NCBI RefSeq assembly: GCF_004114995.1 | Contig: NZ_SDJP01000001.1 | Coordinates: forward strand, 310,001-374,000 | Length of the DNA stretch: 64,000 nt | Reading direction: 5' to 3' | DNA from: Halorubrum amylolyticum | GTDB lineage: Archaea; Halobacteriota; Halobacteria; Halobacteriales; Haloferacaceae | Shown here: one piece after another, positions 43,222 through 52,035 of the stretch | Numbering within the stretch: position 1 is the first letter of the stretch | Layout: each line of letters starts with the position of its first letter | The notes under the pieces: model-generated | Told to the model about the DNA's origin: nothing | The model's input: the letters and a program-made list of their open reading frames with translations, nothing else | Databases searched by the model: none | Position numbers and translations under genes: made by a program

Positions 43222-44048
43222 CCGGTGCGGGAGGACGGCGCGATCGGGTGGAGCCCGACGAAGCGCCCGAGAGCGACGAGAGCGCGGTCGTTCCCGAGCC
43301 GGCGGCCCCAAAGCCGGCGATCCCAGAGCCGGCCGCCGTGATCGGTCGCGTGCCGACGGGGGCGAGCCTCCGGCGCGAACTCGCGGCGGCGGCCCGGACG
43401 CTCGGGTTGTCGTCGTCGATCGAGGCGGAACTGATCGAGGTCCGCGAGCGCGTCGCGGCGATCGAGGTCGAACCGGTCGACCTCGACGCGGCCCGGCGCC
43501 GGGTCGCGGCCGCGAGCGGCGAGGAGGAGCGGCTGAAGGAGCGCGTCGCGGCCCTCCGCGGGGCCGTGCAAGCGCGCCGAGAGATCGAGGCGGAGACCGA
43601 CGAGGCGCTCGGCGACCTGGAGTCGGCGGCCGCGGAGCTGTCGGCCGCACAGAGCGAGCGGATCGCGGCCGAGCAGGCGCTTCAGCGCGCCCGCGACCGG
43701 GCTGCCGACATCCGCGACGCCCGCGAGCGGCGGCTCGAACTCCGGGATCGCCTACGGAACCGACGCCGGGACGCGCGCCGAGAGCTCGCGCGGGAGATGC
43801 ACCCAGCGTTCCGCGACGCGCTATCGGTCGTTCCGGGCGCCGATCCCGCCGACGCCGGCGCGAGGCCCGCGGCGTACGACGGCCCGCCTCTCGCGGCGTC
43901 GCTGGCGGCGGTTCGGATCGCCGACCTCGACAGGCCGGTCGCGTTGGGCGAGGAGGCGGTCCGCCGGATCGCCGACCGCCGCCGATGCCCGCCGGAGGCG
44001 GTGGTCGACGCCCCGGTCGTCCGACCGCACGGGCCGCCGCGGGCGTGA
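43218..44048 (+). CDS. Coiled-coil protein of the mcm-downstream cluster (DUF7856-like)
   Basis: GTG-started protein of 276 aa overlapping the previous stop by 4 bp. After a Pro/Ala-rich start it has a conserved-looking segment (VIGRVPTGASLRRELAAAARTLGLSSSIEAEL), a long Arg/Glu-rich coiled coil (about 75-190; RIAAEQALQRARDRAADIRDARERR) and a C-terminal part ending PPEAVVDAPVVRPHGPPRA. The layout is reminiscent of structural or scaffold proteins; no function is known. Confidence 0.7.
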   Translation: MTGAGGRRDRVEPDEAPESDESAVVPEPAAPKPAIPEPAAVIGRVPTGASLRRELAAAARTLGLSSSIEAELIEVRERVAAIEVEPVDLDAARRRVAAASGEEERLKERVAALRGAVQARREIEAETDEALGDLESAAAELSAAQSERIAAEQALQRARDRAADIRDARERRLELRDRLRNRRRDARRELAREMHPAFRDALSVVPGADPADAGARPAAYDGPPLAASLAAVRIADLDRPVALGEEAVRRIADRRRCPPEAVVDAPVVRPHGPPRA

Positions 44049-44091
44049 CGACGGGTCACAGGTTAAGTGCGATGCCGCGGACACCGGGCGT

Positions 44092-44883
44092 ATGGACCTC
44101 ACCTGGAGCGTCGACCGCGAAGGCGGCGTGTCGCTGGTGCGGTGTCGGATTCGCAACGGCGACGCGGTCGGGCGACGCGTTCGGATCGAGAGCCTGCTTG
44201 ACGGCCCGGTGCTCCCGCCGCGCCGGGCCGGGGCGCCGGAGGTCGGCTGGGACGAGTCGGGCGTGACGCTCCGCCTGGAGCCGGGCGAGCGACGGGCGAT
44301 CGGCTTCGCGGCCCGCGCCTCGCCGGCGAACCCGCCGGTAGAGATCCGCGAGGTGGAAACGGTGGAACCGGCGGCGGGCCGTCCCTCGACCGAACGAGCG
44401 GCGGAAGGGGCGGCGTCGGCGACGGCCGAAGCCCTACGGAACCTCGGGGACCACCGTCCGCCGAGGGACGGGGTCGTCGGGGGAGAGGTTGACATCGGGA
44501 GAGGAGTGGACGTCGGCGACCGAGGCGGGGCGACCGAGGCCGACGGCGCGGACGGGACGGGCGGCGAGGACACCGGACCGCCGACCGATCGAGGCGCCGG
44601 TGCCCCCGCCGGCGCCGACACCGACGGGGAGTCCGGCGTCGAAGCGTGGCTCCACGGGATCGAGGCGCGGATCGGGCGGGCGGAGCGGCTGACCGACGCA
44701 GACCTGGCGACCGCGACGGAGGCGGTCGCGGAGGCGGGCGGGCTCGGAGGGGTCGCCGGGCTCGACGAGCGCGTCGCCGCGGACGCGTCGCGGCTCCGGG
44801 AGCTGAGCGAGCGCGCGTCGACCCTTGCGACGCGCGCGGAGGCGACAGACGCGCCGGTCGAGGCGCTGGAGCGGCTCGCGTGA
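44092..44883 (+). CDS. Haloarchaeal protein with N-terminal beta domain (DUF7857-like)
   Basis: Protein of 263 aa. The N-terminal ~85 residues look like a beta-sandwich (LTWSVDREGGVSLVRCRIRNGDAVGRRVRIESLL, VTLRLEPGERRAIGFAARA). A long low-complexity Gly/Asp/Ala linker follows (about 100-180), then a helical C-terminal domain (LHGIEARIGRAERLTDADLATATEAV). Own TATA-like ggttaagt at about 44060-44067. Its stop overlaps the ATPase GTG (GTGA). Unknown function. Confidence 0.7.
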   Translation: MDLTWSVDREGGVSLVRCRIRNGDAVGRRVRIESLLDGPVLPPRRAGAPEVGWDESGVTLRLEPGERRAIGFAARASPANPPVEIREVETVEPAAGRPSTERAAEGAASATAEALRNLGDHRPPRDGVVGGEVDIGRGVDVGDRGGATEADGADGTGGEDTGPPTDRGAGAPAGADTDGESGVEAWLHGIEARIGRAERLTDADLATATEAVAEAGGLGGVAGLDERVAADASRLRELSERASTLATRAEATDAPVEALERLA

Positions 44884-45539
44884 TCCTCGCGGTCGCCGGC
44901 GGGAAGGGCGGCGTCGGGAAGACGACGCTCGCGTACAACGTCGCCGCCGCGCTCGACGCCGTCGTCGTCGACGCCGACCTCGGGATGGCGGATCTGCCCG
45001 GCGGCCGCGGACCTGACCTCCACGACGTGCTCGCCGGCGAGGCCGACCCGATCGAGACGCTGCGCGCCGGTCCGGTCGACGTCGTTCCCTGCGGTCGGAC
45101 TCTCGCCGGCGCGCGAGCGGCCGACCTCCGGCGGCTCGAAGCCGCGGTGGCGACGATCGAGCGGGAGCGCGGTACCGTCGTGCTCGACTGTCCGGCGGGG
45201 CGGCGCGCGGACGCCGGCGTGCCGCTCGCGGTCGCGGACGCCTGCCTGCTCGTCGTGTCGCCGCGGGCGTTCGCGCTGGCCGACGCGGTCCGGACCCGGG
45301 AGCTCGCCCGCGAGCTCGACGCCGGACTCGTCGGCTGCGCGGTCAACCGAGTGACCGAGGAGCCGCCGACCGACGCGATCGCCGACGCGCTCGGAGCGCC
45401 GGCGGCCGTCGTCCCCGCCGACCCGCGCGTCGGGCGCTCGGTCGTCGACGAGCGACCGATCGTCGACGGCGCGCCCGACAGCGCCGCGGCGGAAGCGGTC
45501 CGGGAACTCGCTCGGCGGGTCCCCGCTGACGGGCGGTGA
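44880..45539 (+). CDS. MinD/ParA-type P-loop ATPase
   Basis: Deviant-Walker ATPase of 219 aa, shorter than typical MinD (~260). The deviant Walker A GGKGGVGKTTLAYNVAAAL with its signature Lys is intact; VVVDADLGMADLP gives switch I and VVLDCPAG switch II (Walker B). The usual C-terminal membrane-targeting helix is not obvious. Translationally coupled to the DUF7857-like gene. A positioning or partitioning role is inferred from family membership; haloarchaea carry several MinD paralogues. Confidence 0.85.
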   Translation: MILAVAGGKGGVGKTTLAYNVAAALDAVVVDADLGMADLPGGRGPDLHDVLAGEADPIETLRAGPVDVVPCGRTLAGARAADLRRLEAAVATIERERGTVVLDCPAGRRADAGVPLAVADACLLVVSPRAFALADAVRTRELARELDAGLVGCAVNRVTEEPPTDAIADALGAPAAVVPADPRVGRSVVDERPIVDGAPDSAAAEAVRELARRVPADGR

Positions 45540-45543
45540 CGCC

Positions 45544-46332
45544 GTGACGACCCTCGGTGCCCCGCCTGACCGCGAAGTCACGTCTTTTTACCGCTCCGGA
45601 ACGGACCCGCGGACGATGCTCACGGTCGCCTTGCTCGTCGGGGTCACCGTTCTAACGTTTCTCGCCGTCGAGATCGGTCCGCTGTACGCGGCCGACCGGT
45701 TCCGCGACCTCCGGGAGCCGACCCCCGCCGAGCGCGGTCGCCTCGACTACCTCCGCGAGACCGCCGGGCTCGACGTCGATCGGATCGCGATCGAGTGCCG
45801 CGATGGGGGCGAAGTCGGCGGGGACGAAGCCGACGGGGACGACCCCGGAAGCGACAGCGTCGGCCGCATCGAGGTGGCGGTCCGCGGCCCGCCCCGTCGG
45901 CGCGTGCTGTTCCTCTCGGAGGCCGTGCTCGACGACGTGGACGAGGACGTCGCCATCGGCCTCCTCGCGGCCGAGGCCGGCCGCGTCGAGACGTACTACG
46001 GCGAGTTCCGGGCCGTCTCGGTCGCGGCGGTGGTCGGCGTGTTGGCGGCAATCGTCACCGCGACGGTGGCGTTCGACGCGGGGTTCGCGTCGCTCGTCGC
46101 CGTCGGGCTCGCTGCCTTCTGGGTCGGACGGCGGGTGCAGTACGCGGCCGACGACCGCGCGGCGGACGCGGTCGGCGCGGGCCGGGTCGCCGACGCGTTC
46201 GAGCGCGTGGCGGCGATCCGCGGGGTCGAACCGGAGACCGGCGACTGGTCGACGTGGTTCGAGGTGCAGCCGCCGCTCGGCGATCGGATCGCGGCGCTGC
46301 GGGAGCGAGCGGGGTCGGACGGGGCATCGTAG
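45544..46332 (+). CDS. M48-like membrane protein with degenerate zinc site
   Basis: Protein of 262 aa in line with M48/HtpX-type peptidases: an N-terminal TM helix (MLTVALLVGVTVLTFLAVEIG), VLFLSEAVLDDVDEDVAIGLLAAEAGRVETYYGEF, two further TM helices, then YAADDRAADAVG and the family end PPLGDRIAALRE. Where an active enzyme has HExxH this one has AEAGR: both zinc His are replaced. It is probably catalytically dead. The GTG at 45544 follows the ATPase stop by 4 bp; an internal ATG at 45616 has a TATA-like tttttac 27 bp upstream and is an alternative leaderless start. Confidence 0.72.
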   Translation: MTTLGAPPDREVTSFYRSGTDPRTMLTVALLVGVTVLTFLAVEIGPLYAADRFRDLREPTPAERGRLDYLRETAGLDVDRIAIECRDGGEVGGDEADGDDPGSDSVGRIEVAVRGPPRRRVLFLSEAVLDDVDEDVAIGLLAAEAGRVETYYGEFRAVSVAAVVGVLAAIVTATVAFDAGFASLVAVGLAAFWVGRRVQYAADDRAADAVGAGRVADAFERVAAIRGVEPETGDWSTWFEVQPPLGDRIAALRERAGSDGAS

Positions 46333-46363
46333 CCTCCCTCTCGACGGAAGCCGGGTGGAACGC

Positions 46364-46672
46364 TTACCGGACGGGCTCGGCGACGACCGCCGTCGCGTCG
46401 ACGCTGACCTCGTAGTCGGCGACGGACAGCGAGACGCCGAGGTCGGCCCCGGAATGGCTGGCCACGAGCGCGTCCAGCGCCTCCAAGTCGATGTGATCGT
46501 AGAGGAGGATCCCCGCCTCGTCGGCGAGATCGATCGGGTCGACGCCGGCGGCGCCGGCGACGGCCTCGACGACGGCGTGGCTCGGCGCCGGACCGTCGTC
46601 GTCGCCGTGTTCGACGCGGACCGCCTCCGAACCCGACTCGCCGCCCGGGGAATTCGACGTTACGCTGCTCAT
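46364..46672 (-). CDS. HalOD1 output-domain protein
   Basis: Protein of 102 aa: an acidic N-terminal tail (MSSVTSNSPGGESGSEA) and one HalOD1 domain (PSHAVVEAVAGAAGVDPIDLAD, LLYDHIDLEALDALVASH, VSLSVADYEVSVDA). HalOD1 domains are haloarchaeal signal-output modules, usually fused to or beside sensory proteins; stand-alone forms like this have unknown targets. TATA-like tttata (46695-46700) is ~26 bp upstream, so the transcript is leaderless. Divergent from the pheST region. Confidence 0.87.
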   Translation of the reverse strand: MSSVTSNSPGGESGSEAVRVEHGDDDGPAPSHAVVEAVAGAAGVDPIDLADEAGILLYDHIDLEALDALVASHSGADLGVSLSVADYEVSVDATAVVAEPVR

Positions 46673-46781
46673 ATCCGGATCGGCGTCGAACGCCCGTATA
46701 AAGGATCGCACACGTCTATCGGTATTGAAATTTTCAGCGACGAGCGAAACACCGATGCCGGAGCGATAGCCACGCGGTACC

Positions 46782-46856
46782 ATGGCACTCGAACGCGCCG
46801 AAGCGGGCATCGCCACCGGAGCCGACGGCGACGCGTTCGGGTTCTTCTTCGCGTGA
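46782..46856 (+). CDS. Candidate Phe-rich leader peptide upstream of pheST (24 aa)
   Basis: Short ORF whose last six residues are FGFFFA, with four Phe codons (46836-46838 and 46842-46850), ending 158 bp before pheS on the same strand. An in-frame stop lies 5 codons upstream (tag, 46767-46769), so the ORF is sharply bounded. By hand count, GC at codon positions 1/2/3 is about 74/52/83%, the normal coding pattern here. A TATA-like stretch at about 46722-46733 could start the transcript near 46755. gcgac-gcg (46828-46835) can pair with cgc...gtcgc (46850-46861), enclosing the Phe codons. Role in Phe-dependent control is inferred. Confidence 0.45.
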   Translation: MALERAEAGIATGADGDAFGFFFA

Positions 46857-47014
46857 GTCGCGCGCGGCGGATCCGTACCGCGGCGGGACGGTGAAACCGG
46901 GGGGATCGGCCGGCGTCGCGGCGACGGAGACGGAAACATCCCGTTCGCTCGCCCCGCGACGGCGACGTGCCGGAACCGTTACCAACCAGCCAGACGCCTA
47001 TAGAGATAACTCGA

Positions 47015-48523
47015 ATGCGACTCCCGGAACGACAGCTCGCGGTCCTCGAGGCCGCGAGCGCGACGGACGAACGGACGATAGACGAGATCGCGGCGGAGAC
47101 CGGCCTGAAGCCCGAGACGGTCACCGGCGCCGCCTTCGATCTCCGCGACGAGGGGCTCCTCTTCGTCGCCGAGACACCCTCTGAGACCCTCGATCTCGCC
47201 GACGAGGGCCGGCGGTACGTCGACGACGGGCTCCCCGAGACGCGGCTCTATCACGCCGGGCTCGCGCTCGGCGCCGACGAGGACGCGGTCTCGATGGGGC
47301 AGGTCATCGGCGAGGCCGGCCTCGACGGCCCAGAGGTCGACATCGCGCTCTCGAACTTCGCGCGCAAGGGCTTCGGATCGATCGACTCAGGCGAGCTGAC
47401 CGTCGATCCGGACGCCGACCCCGACGCCGACCCGGAGGCGGCCGCGCTCGCGGCGCTCGCCGACGGCGACGACCCCGCGGCCGACGAGTCCGTTCTCGAC
47501 CAGTTCGACTCCCGCGGGCTCGTCGACCGCGGCGAGTCGGTGACCCGATCGGTGACGCTCACCGACGACGGCGTCGACGCGCTGATGATGGGCATCGAGG
47601 CGACGGAGACGGTTTCGGAGCTCACCCCGGATCTGCTCGCCAGCGGCGAGTGGCGCGACGTGGAGTTCTCCGAGTACAACGTCGAGGCCGACGCGCCGAC
47701 GACGCGAGGCGGACGGAAGCACGTCCTCCGCCGGACCGCGGACCGCGTGAAGGACGTGCTCGTCGGGATGGGCTTTCAGGAGATGGAGGGACCCCACGCC
47801 GACAGCGACTTCTGGATCAACGACTGCCTGTTCATGCCGCAGGACCACCCGGCGCGGACCCACTGGGACCGGTTCGCGCTGGACGTGGACCCGATGGAGG
47901 GGATTCCGGACGAGCTGATGGCCCGCGTCGAGGCGGCCCACCGCGACGGGTGGGGGATCGACGGGGACGGTTACCACTCGCCGTGGTCGCAGGACTTCGC
48001 CCGCGAGGTCGCCCTCCGCGGCCACACCACCTCGCTGTCGATGCGCTACCTCTCGGGGATCGCGGGCGCGGAGCTGGAGCCCCCGCAGCGCTACTTCTCC
48101 GTCGAGAAGGTGTACCGCAACGACACGCTGGACCCGACGCACCTCCTCGAATTCTTCCAGATCGAGGGATGGGTGATGGCCGAGGACCTCTCGGTGCGCG
48201 ACCTGATGGGCACCTTCGAGGAGTTCTACCGGCAGTTCGGGATCACCGATATCCGCTTTAAGCCGCACTACAACCCGTACACCGAGCCCTCCTTCGAGCT
48301 GTTCGGCGAACACCCCGAGACGGGCGAGGAGATCGAGATCGGCAACTCGGGCGTCTTCCGCGAGGAGGTCACCGGCCCGCTCGGCGTCGACTGCGACGTG
48401 ATGGCGTGGGGGCTCGCCTTAGAACGGCTCGCCATGCTCACCACCGGCGCGGAGGACATCCGCGACCTCCACGGGACCTTGGCCGACATCGAGTTCCTGC
48501 GGGACGCGGAGGTGAGCTACTGA
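47015..48523 (+). CDS. pheS: Phenylalanyl-tRNA synthetase alpha subunit
   Basis: Catalytic subunit (502 aa) of the heterotetrameric PheRS. The archaeal/eukaryal N-terminal winged-helix region (MRLPERQLAVLEAA...) precedes the class II core with MGFQEMEGPHADSDFWINDCLFMPQDHPAR (motif 2 region), YFSVEKVYRNDTLD and the motif 3 block VMAWGLALERLAML. There is an acidic low-complexity insert (DADPDADPDADPEA) near residue 135. I start at 47015; a longer in-frame reading from 46967 is less likely. The stop overlaps the pheT ATG by one base (TGATG). Confidence 0.95.
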   Translation: MRLPERQLAVLEAASATDERTIDEIAAETGLKPETVTGAAFDLRDEGLLFVAETPSETLDLADEGRRYVDDGLPETRLYHAGLALGADEDAVSMGQVIGEAGLDGPEVDIALSNFARKGFGSIDSGELTVDPDADPDADPEAAALAALADGDDPAADESVLDQFDSRGLVDRGESVTRSVTLTDDGVDALMMGIEATETVSELTPDLLASGEWRDVEFSEYNVEADAPTTRGGRKHVLRRTADRVKDVLVGMGFQEMEGPHADSDFWINDCLFMPQDHPARTHWDRFALDVDPMEGIPDELMARVEAAHRDGWGIDGDGYHSPWSQDFAREVALRGHTTSLSMRYLSGIAGAELEPPQRYFSVEKVYRNDTLDPTHLLEFFQIEGWVMAEDLSVRDLMGTFEEFYRQFGITDIRFKPHYNPYTEPSFELFGEHPETGEEIEIGNSGVFREEVTGPLGVDCDVMAWGLALERLAMLTTGAEDIRDLHGTLADIEFLRDAEVSY

Positions 48524-50301
48524 TGCCCGTCGTCGACATCGACACCGACGAGCTGCGCGGGCTCACCGGCCGCACCGACACGAGCGACGAGGAGTTCGCG
48601 GAGGACCTGTTCGGGCTCGGGTTGGAGTTCGAGGGGGAGACCGACGACGGACTCCTCCAGTTCGAGTTCGCGCCCGACCGGCTCGACCGGCTCTCCGTCG
48701 AGGGCGTCGCGCGCTCGCTGCGCTACCACAACGGCGACGACCGCGGCGTCTACATCCCCGAGACGAACGACCCCGAGTGGAGTATCGAGGTCGACGAGTC
48801 CGTCCCCGACGAGCGCCCGTACGTCACCGGCGCGGTGGTCCGCGGCGTCGACCTCGACGATGGCGCGCTCGATTCGCTGATCCAGCTGCAGGAGAAGCTT
48901 CACGCGACGATGGGGCGCGGCCGCGCGAAGGGTGCCATCGGCATCCACGACCTCGCGATGGTCAAGGGCGCGCCGCTGCAGGAGGGGTCGGAGCCGTCGA
49001 TCACCTACCGCGGCGTCGACCCCGACGGCGAGGCGTTCGTCCCGCTGGACGCGAACGACGAGCTGACCCCCGCCGAGGTCTTGGAGGAACACGACACGGG
49101 CCGGACGTACGCCGACCTCGTCGATGATCTGGAGCGGTACCCCGCGATCTACGACGAACTCGGTCTCTTTTCGTTCCCGCCCGTGATCAACGGGAAGCGG
49201 ACCGAGGTGACGACGGGCTCTCGCGAGCTGTTCGTCGAGCTCACCGGCACCGATCAGTGGACGATCGACCGGATGTGCAACATCATCTGTTACGCGCTCT
49301 CCGCCCGCGGCGCGACGATCGAGGCGGTCACGGTGAACTACGCCGACGGCGCGACCGCCCCGAGCGAGTACGGCGCGGAGCTGGTCCGCCCGAACCTCGA
49401 CACCGACGAAAAGTCGGTGAGCCACGACCGGATCGAGACGCTGCTCGGCGTCGACTTCGAGCCGGAGGAGGTCGTCGACTGCTTCGAGCGCGCCGGCCTC
49501 GACGCCTCCTACACCCTCGACGAGGACGTGACCTACCAGGTGGAGATCCCGCCGTACCGCGTCGACGTGCTTCACCCCCTCGACCTGGTCGACGACGTGG
49601 GGCGCGCGTACGGCTTCGACAACCTGGAGCCGCGCTACCCCGACGTGGGGACGGTCGGGGGTCGCCACGAGCGCTCCCGGCTGGAGGACGCGGTCCGGAC
49701 GAGTCTCGTCGGGCTCGGCTTCGAGGACCTGCTCAACTTCCACATGACGAGCGGGACCGAGAACTACGACCGGATGAACGTCGAGCCGGGAACCGGCGGC
49801 GCCGCGGTCGCCGAGGGCGACGAGCCGGGCGTCGGCGTGTTCGGCGGCGGCGACCCCGTCGGGATCACGGAGCCGTACAGCGAGGAGTACACCCAGCTCC
49901 GCACGTGGGCGCTCCCGTCGCTCCTCATGCTGCTCGAACGCAACACCCACAACGCGTACCCGCAAGACGTCGCGGAGGTCGGCTTCGCGGCCGAGCGCGA
50001 CGAGACGGAGGACACCAACGTCGCCGAGCGCCGCCACGTCGCCGGCGCGGTCGCCCGCCGCGACGCCTCCTACGAGGCCGCGAAGGGCCGCCTGCAGGCG
50101 GTGTGCGACGACTTCGGCGCGGACCCGGAGACCCCGCGCACGGAGCACCCTTCCTTCATCGACGGCCGGACCGCCGCGGTCGTGATCGACGGCGAGGCGG
50201 TCGGCGTGATCGGTGAGGTCCACCCCGCCGTGCTCGTCGAACACGGCCTGGAGGTGCCCGTCGCCGCCTTCGAGTTCCACCTCGACGCGCTCCAGAAATA
50301 G
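48523..50301 (+). CDS. pheT: Phenylalanyl-tRNA synthetase beta subunit
   Basis: Beta subunit (592 aa) of PheRS, which carries the editing (B3/B4) domain that removes Tyr mischarged to tRNA-Phe. The archaeal N-terminus (MPVVDIDTDELRGLTG) and the B5/core segments (VEIPPYRVDVLHPLDLVDDVGRAYGFDNL, HNAYPQDVAEVGF, GVIGEVHPAVL) are clear. Translationally coupled to pheS. Confidence 0.95.
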   Translation: MPVVDIDTDELRGLTGRTDTSDEEFAEDLFGLGLEFEGETDDGLLQFEFAPDRLDRLSVEGVARSLRYHNGDDRGVYIPETNDPEWSIEVDESVPDERPYVTGAVVRGVDLDDGALDSLIQLQEKLHATMGRGRAKGAIGIHDLAMVKGAPLQEGSEPSITYRGVDPDGEAFVPLDANDELTPAEVLEEHDTGRTYADLVDDLERYPAIYDELGLFSFPPVINGKRTEVTTGSRELFVELTGTDQWTIDRMCNIICYALSARGATIEAVTVNYADGATAPSEYGAELVRPNLDTDEKSVSHDRIETLLGVDFEPEEVVDCFERAGLDASYTLDEDVTYQVEIPPYRVDVLHPLDLVDDVGRAYGFDNLEPRYPDVGTVGGRHERSRLEDAVRTSLVGLGFEDLLNFHMTSGTENYDRMNVEPGTGGAAVAEGDEPGVGVFGGGDPVGITEPYSEEYTQLRTWALPSLLMLLERNTHNAYPQDVAEVGFAAERDETEDTNVAERRHVAGAVARRDASYEAAKGRLQAVCDDFGADPETPRTEHPSFIDGRTAAVVIDGEAVGVIGEVHPAVLVEHGLEVPVAAFEFHLDALQK

Positions 50302-50724
50302 GGACTCAATCTTGGGGTTGCCGTCGGGCGTTTATACGGCGTTGATGTCGGATCGACGGTGAACACCTCCAAAGTCCTAACTGCTCGGCGAAACGCAACT
50401 GACACCTCTACCGGAGACACCTCCAAAGCCCCAGCCGGTGAGGCGGGCGTACGCTCGCTGCGGTCCTCAGTCGCTCGCGGTGCTCGCTCCTTGCGGTCCT
50501 TACGCCGCCTACGCCCGCCTCACCGGCTGCCCCTTTGAGTCCCACCCGCCCGCAATCGCACCGCAGCCTCACGCCTCCCCAGCCTCGTCGGTCGCCCTCC
50601 GCGTTGCTTCGGGCGACCGACTCCCTCGCGCGTGCTCCTCGCGCCCGGTGGGCGCTCGGAGGCACACGCCACCGCACCACCGCGTTTGTTTAAAAACCGT
50701 CTCGCTGCCGACGAGTCCTCTCGA
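50302..50724. repeat. Non-coding region with long perfect inverted repeat (possible interspersed element)
   Basis: No gene is supported in this 423-bp stretch. It contains a perfect 20-bp inverted repeat, arms at 50432-50451 (cagccggtgaggcgggcgta) and 50510-50529, spaced by 58 bp, that would make a strong hairpin in RNA. The phrase acacctccaaag occurs twice (about 50364 and 50418). The pattern ctgcccctttgagtcccacc after the right arm resembles, from memory, short repeat elements scattered in Halorubrum genomes. It may also terminate pheST transcription. Confidence 0.6.
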
Positions 50725-51864
50725 TCACCCCTCGAACCCGTCTTCCCACCGGAACGTGCCGTTGCGCTGGACGACCTCGCCGTCGATCTCCAGCCGGGAG
50801 TCCTCGCTCACGTCGCTGATCATGTCGACGTGGACCGCGCTGTCGTTGCCGGACTCGCCCTCCGGTAGGCAGGCGTCGTAGGCGCGGCCGACCGCGAGGT
50901 GGACCGTGTCGCCCATCTTCTCGTCGAAGAGGATCGAGTCGGTGAAGCGGTCGATCCCGCGGTTCATCCCGATGCCCAACTCGCCGAGCCGGCGAGCGCC
51001 CGCATCGATGTCGAGCACGCTCGCGAGCGCGACCTCGCCGGCGCCCGCCGAGAAGTCGACGACCTCGCCGCCCTCGAAGACGAGGTGCGCGTCCCGGACG
51101 CGGGTCGCGTCGATCGTCATCGGCACGTCGAAGAACGCCTCGCCCTCCGTGTCGTAGGGGGCGGTGAACACCTCGCCCGAGGGGAGGTTGTGGGAGTCGT
51201 ACGCCACGGAGGCGGCGGAGTTGACCGCGGTCCGGCCCGCGATCGACATCGCGATATCGGTGTCGGGGGCGTCGTCGCGCTCGGTGACGATCCGGACTTC
51301 CTCGCCCGCGTCGAGGGCGTCCTTCATCGCCGCCATCTCGTCGGCGAGCGCCTCCCAGTCGCGGCACACGGCGTCGTAGACGAACTCCTGATACTCCTCG
51401 TAGGCCATCCCGGCCTGCTGGGCGAGCGAGCGCGTGGGGTGGACCGTCGACACCCAGTCGGTGTCCATCCGCGCCTCGCGCACCGCCTGCCGGGCGGTCG
51501 CGTACGCCCGCCGGGTCTCGCTCGACACGTCCGCCGTCGCGGTGGTGTTGCGGCCGCCGCCGATCCGGAGGTAGGCGTCGGCGGCCTCGAACAGCGCACG
51601 CTCGACCGCGGGGTCGTCGTCGAAGCTCGGCGCGCCGTCGCCGTCCTCCGCTCCCGCCTCGGAGCCCTTCAAATACGCCCGCGAGACCTCGGCCGACCCG
51701 TACAGCGTCGTGACGTTCGCCCCCCGCTCGCCGAGCGCCTCGGCGACCGCGACGCCGAGCTCGTGGGCGTCCTCTGCGACGCTCACGACCACGTCGTCGC
51801 CGGCCTCGACCCGCGCGCTCCAGTCGACGAGCACTTCCGCGTGCTCGCGTACGCGTTCGTCCAT
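50725..51864 (-). CDS. M29 family aminopeptidase
   Basis: Cocatalytic-metal aminopeptidase (379 aa; AmpS/thermophilic M29 type) that removes N-terminal residues from peptides. Metal-ligand blocks are visible: VVDFSAGAGE (Glu region), LGELGIGMNRGI, DEKMGDTVHLAVGRAY and SAVHVDMISDV. The start at 51864 (MDERVREHAEVLV) is supported by a TATA-like tttttac at about 51887-51893. The preceding in-frame codons to 51969 are excluded for that reason. Confidence 0.9.
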   Translation of the reverse strand: MDERVREHAEVLVDWSARVEAGDDVVVSVAEDAHELGVAVAEALGERGANVTTLYGSAEVSRAYLKGSEAGAEDGDGAPSFDDDPAVERALFEAADAYLRIGGGRNTTATADVSSETRRAYATARQAVREARMDTDWVSTVHPTRSLAQQAGMAYEEYQEFVYDAVCRDWEALADEMAAMKDALDAGEEVRIVTERDDAPDTDIAMSIAGRTAVNSAASVAYDSHNLPSGEVFTAPYDTEGEAFFDVPMTIDATRVRDAHLVFEGGEVVDFSAGAGEVALASVLDIDAGARRLGELGIGMNRGIDRFTDSILFDEKMGDTVHLAVGRAYDACLPEGESGNDSAVHVDMISDVSEDSRLEIDGEVVQRNGTFRWEDGFEG

Positions 51865-52035
51865 GCCGAGGGGTCTCGGCCGGCCGGTAAAAATCCCTCC
51901 TCGTCGGCCGCACATGGGGTCTCGTCGGTGCGGGGTCTCGCCGCGCCGGGGGTCCGACGTCTCAATCATCGCCGTCGTCAGCGAAACCTGCCCCGGTGCC
52001 GGTCGCTTATGTGCGCGGACCCGAAGAGGTAGGAC

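Noticed and set aside
46857..47014. Rho-independent-like terminator between the Phe-rich ORF and pheS
   Set aside because: GC-rich hairpins can be drawn but there is no T-run after any of them; a classical attenuator cannot be claimed from sequence.
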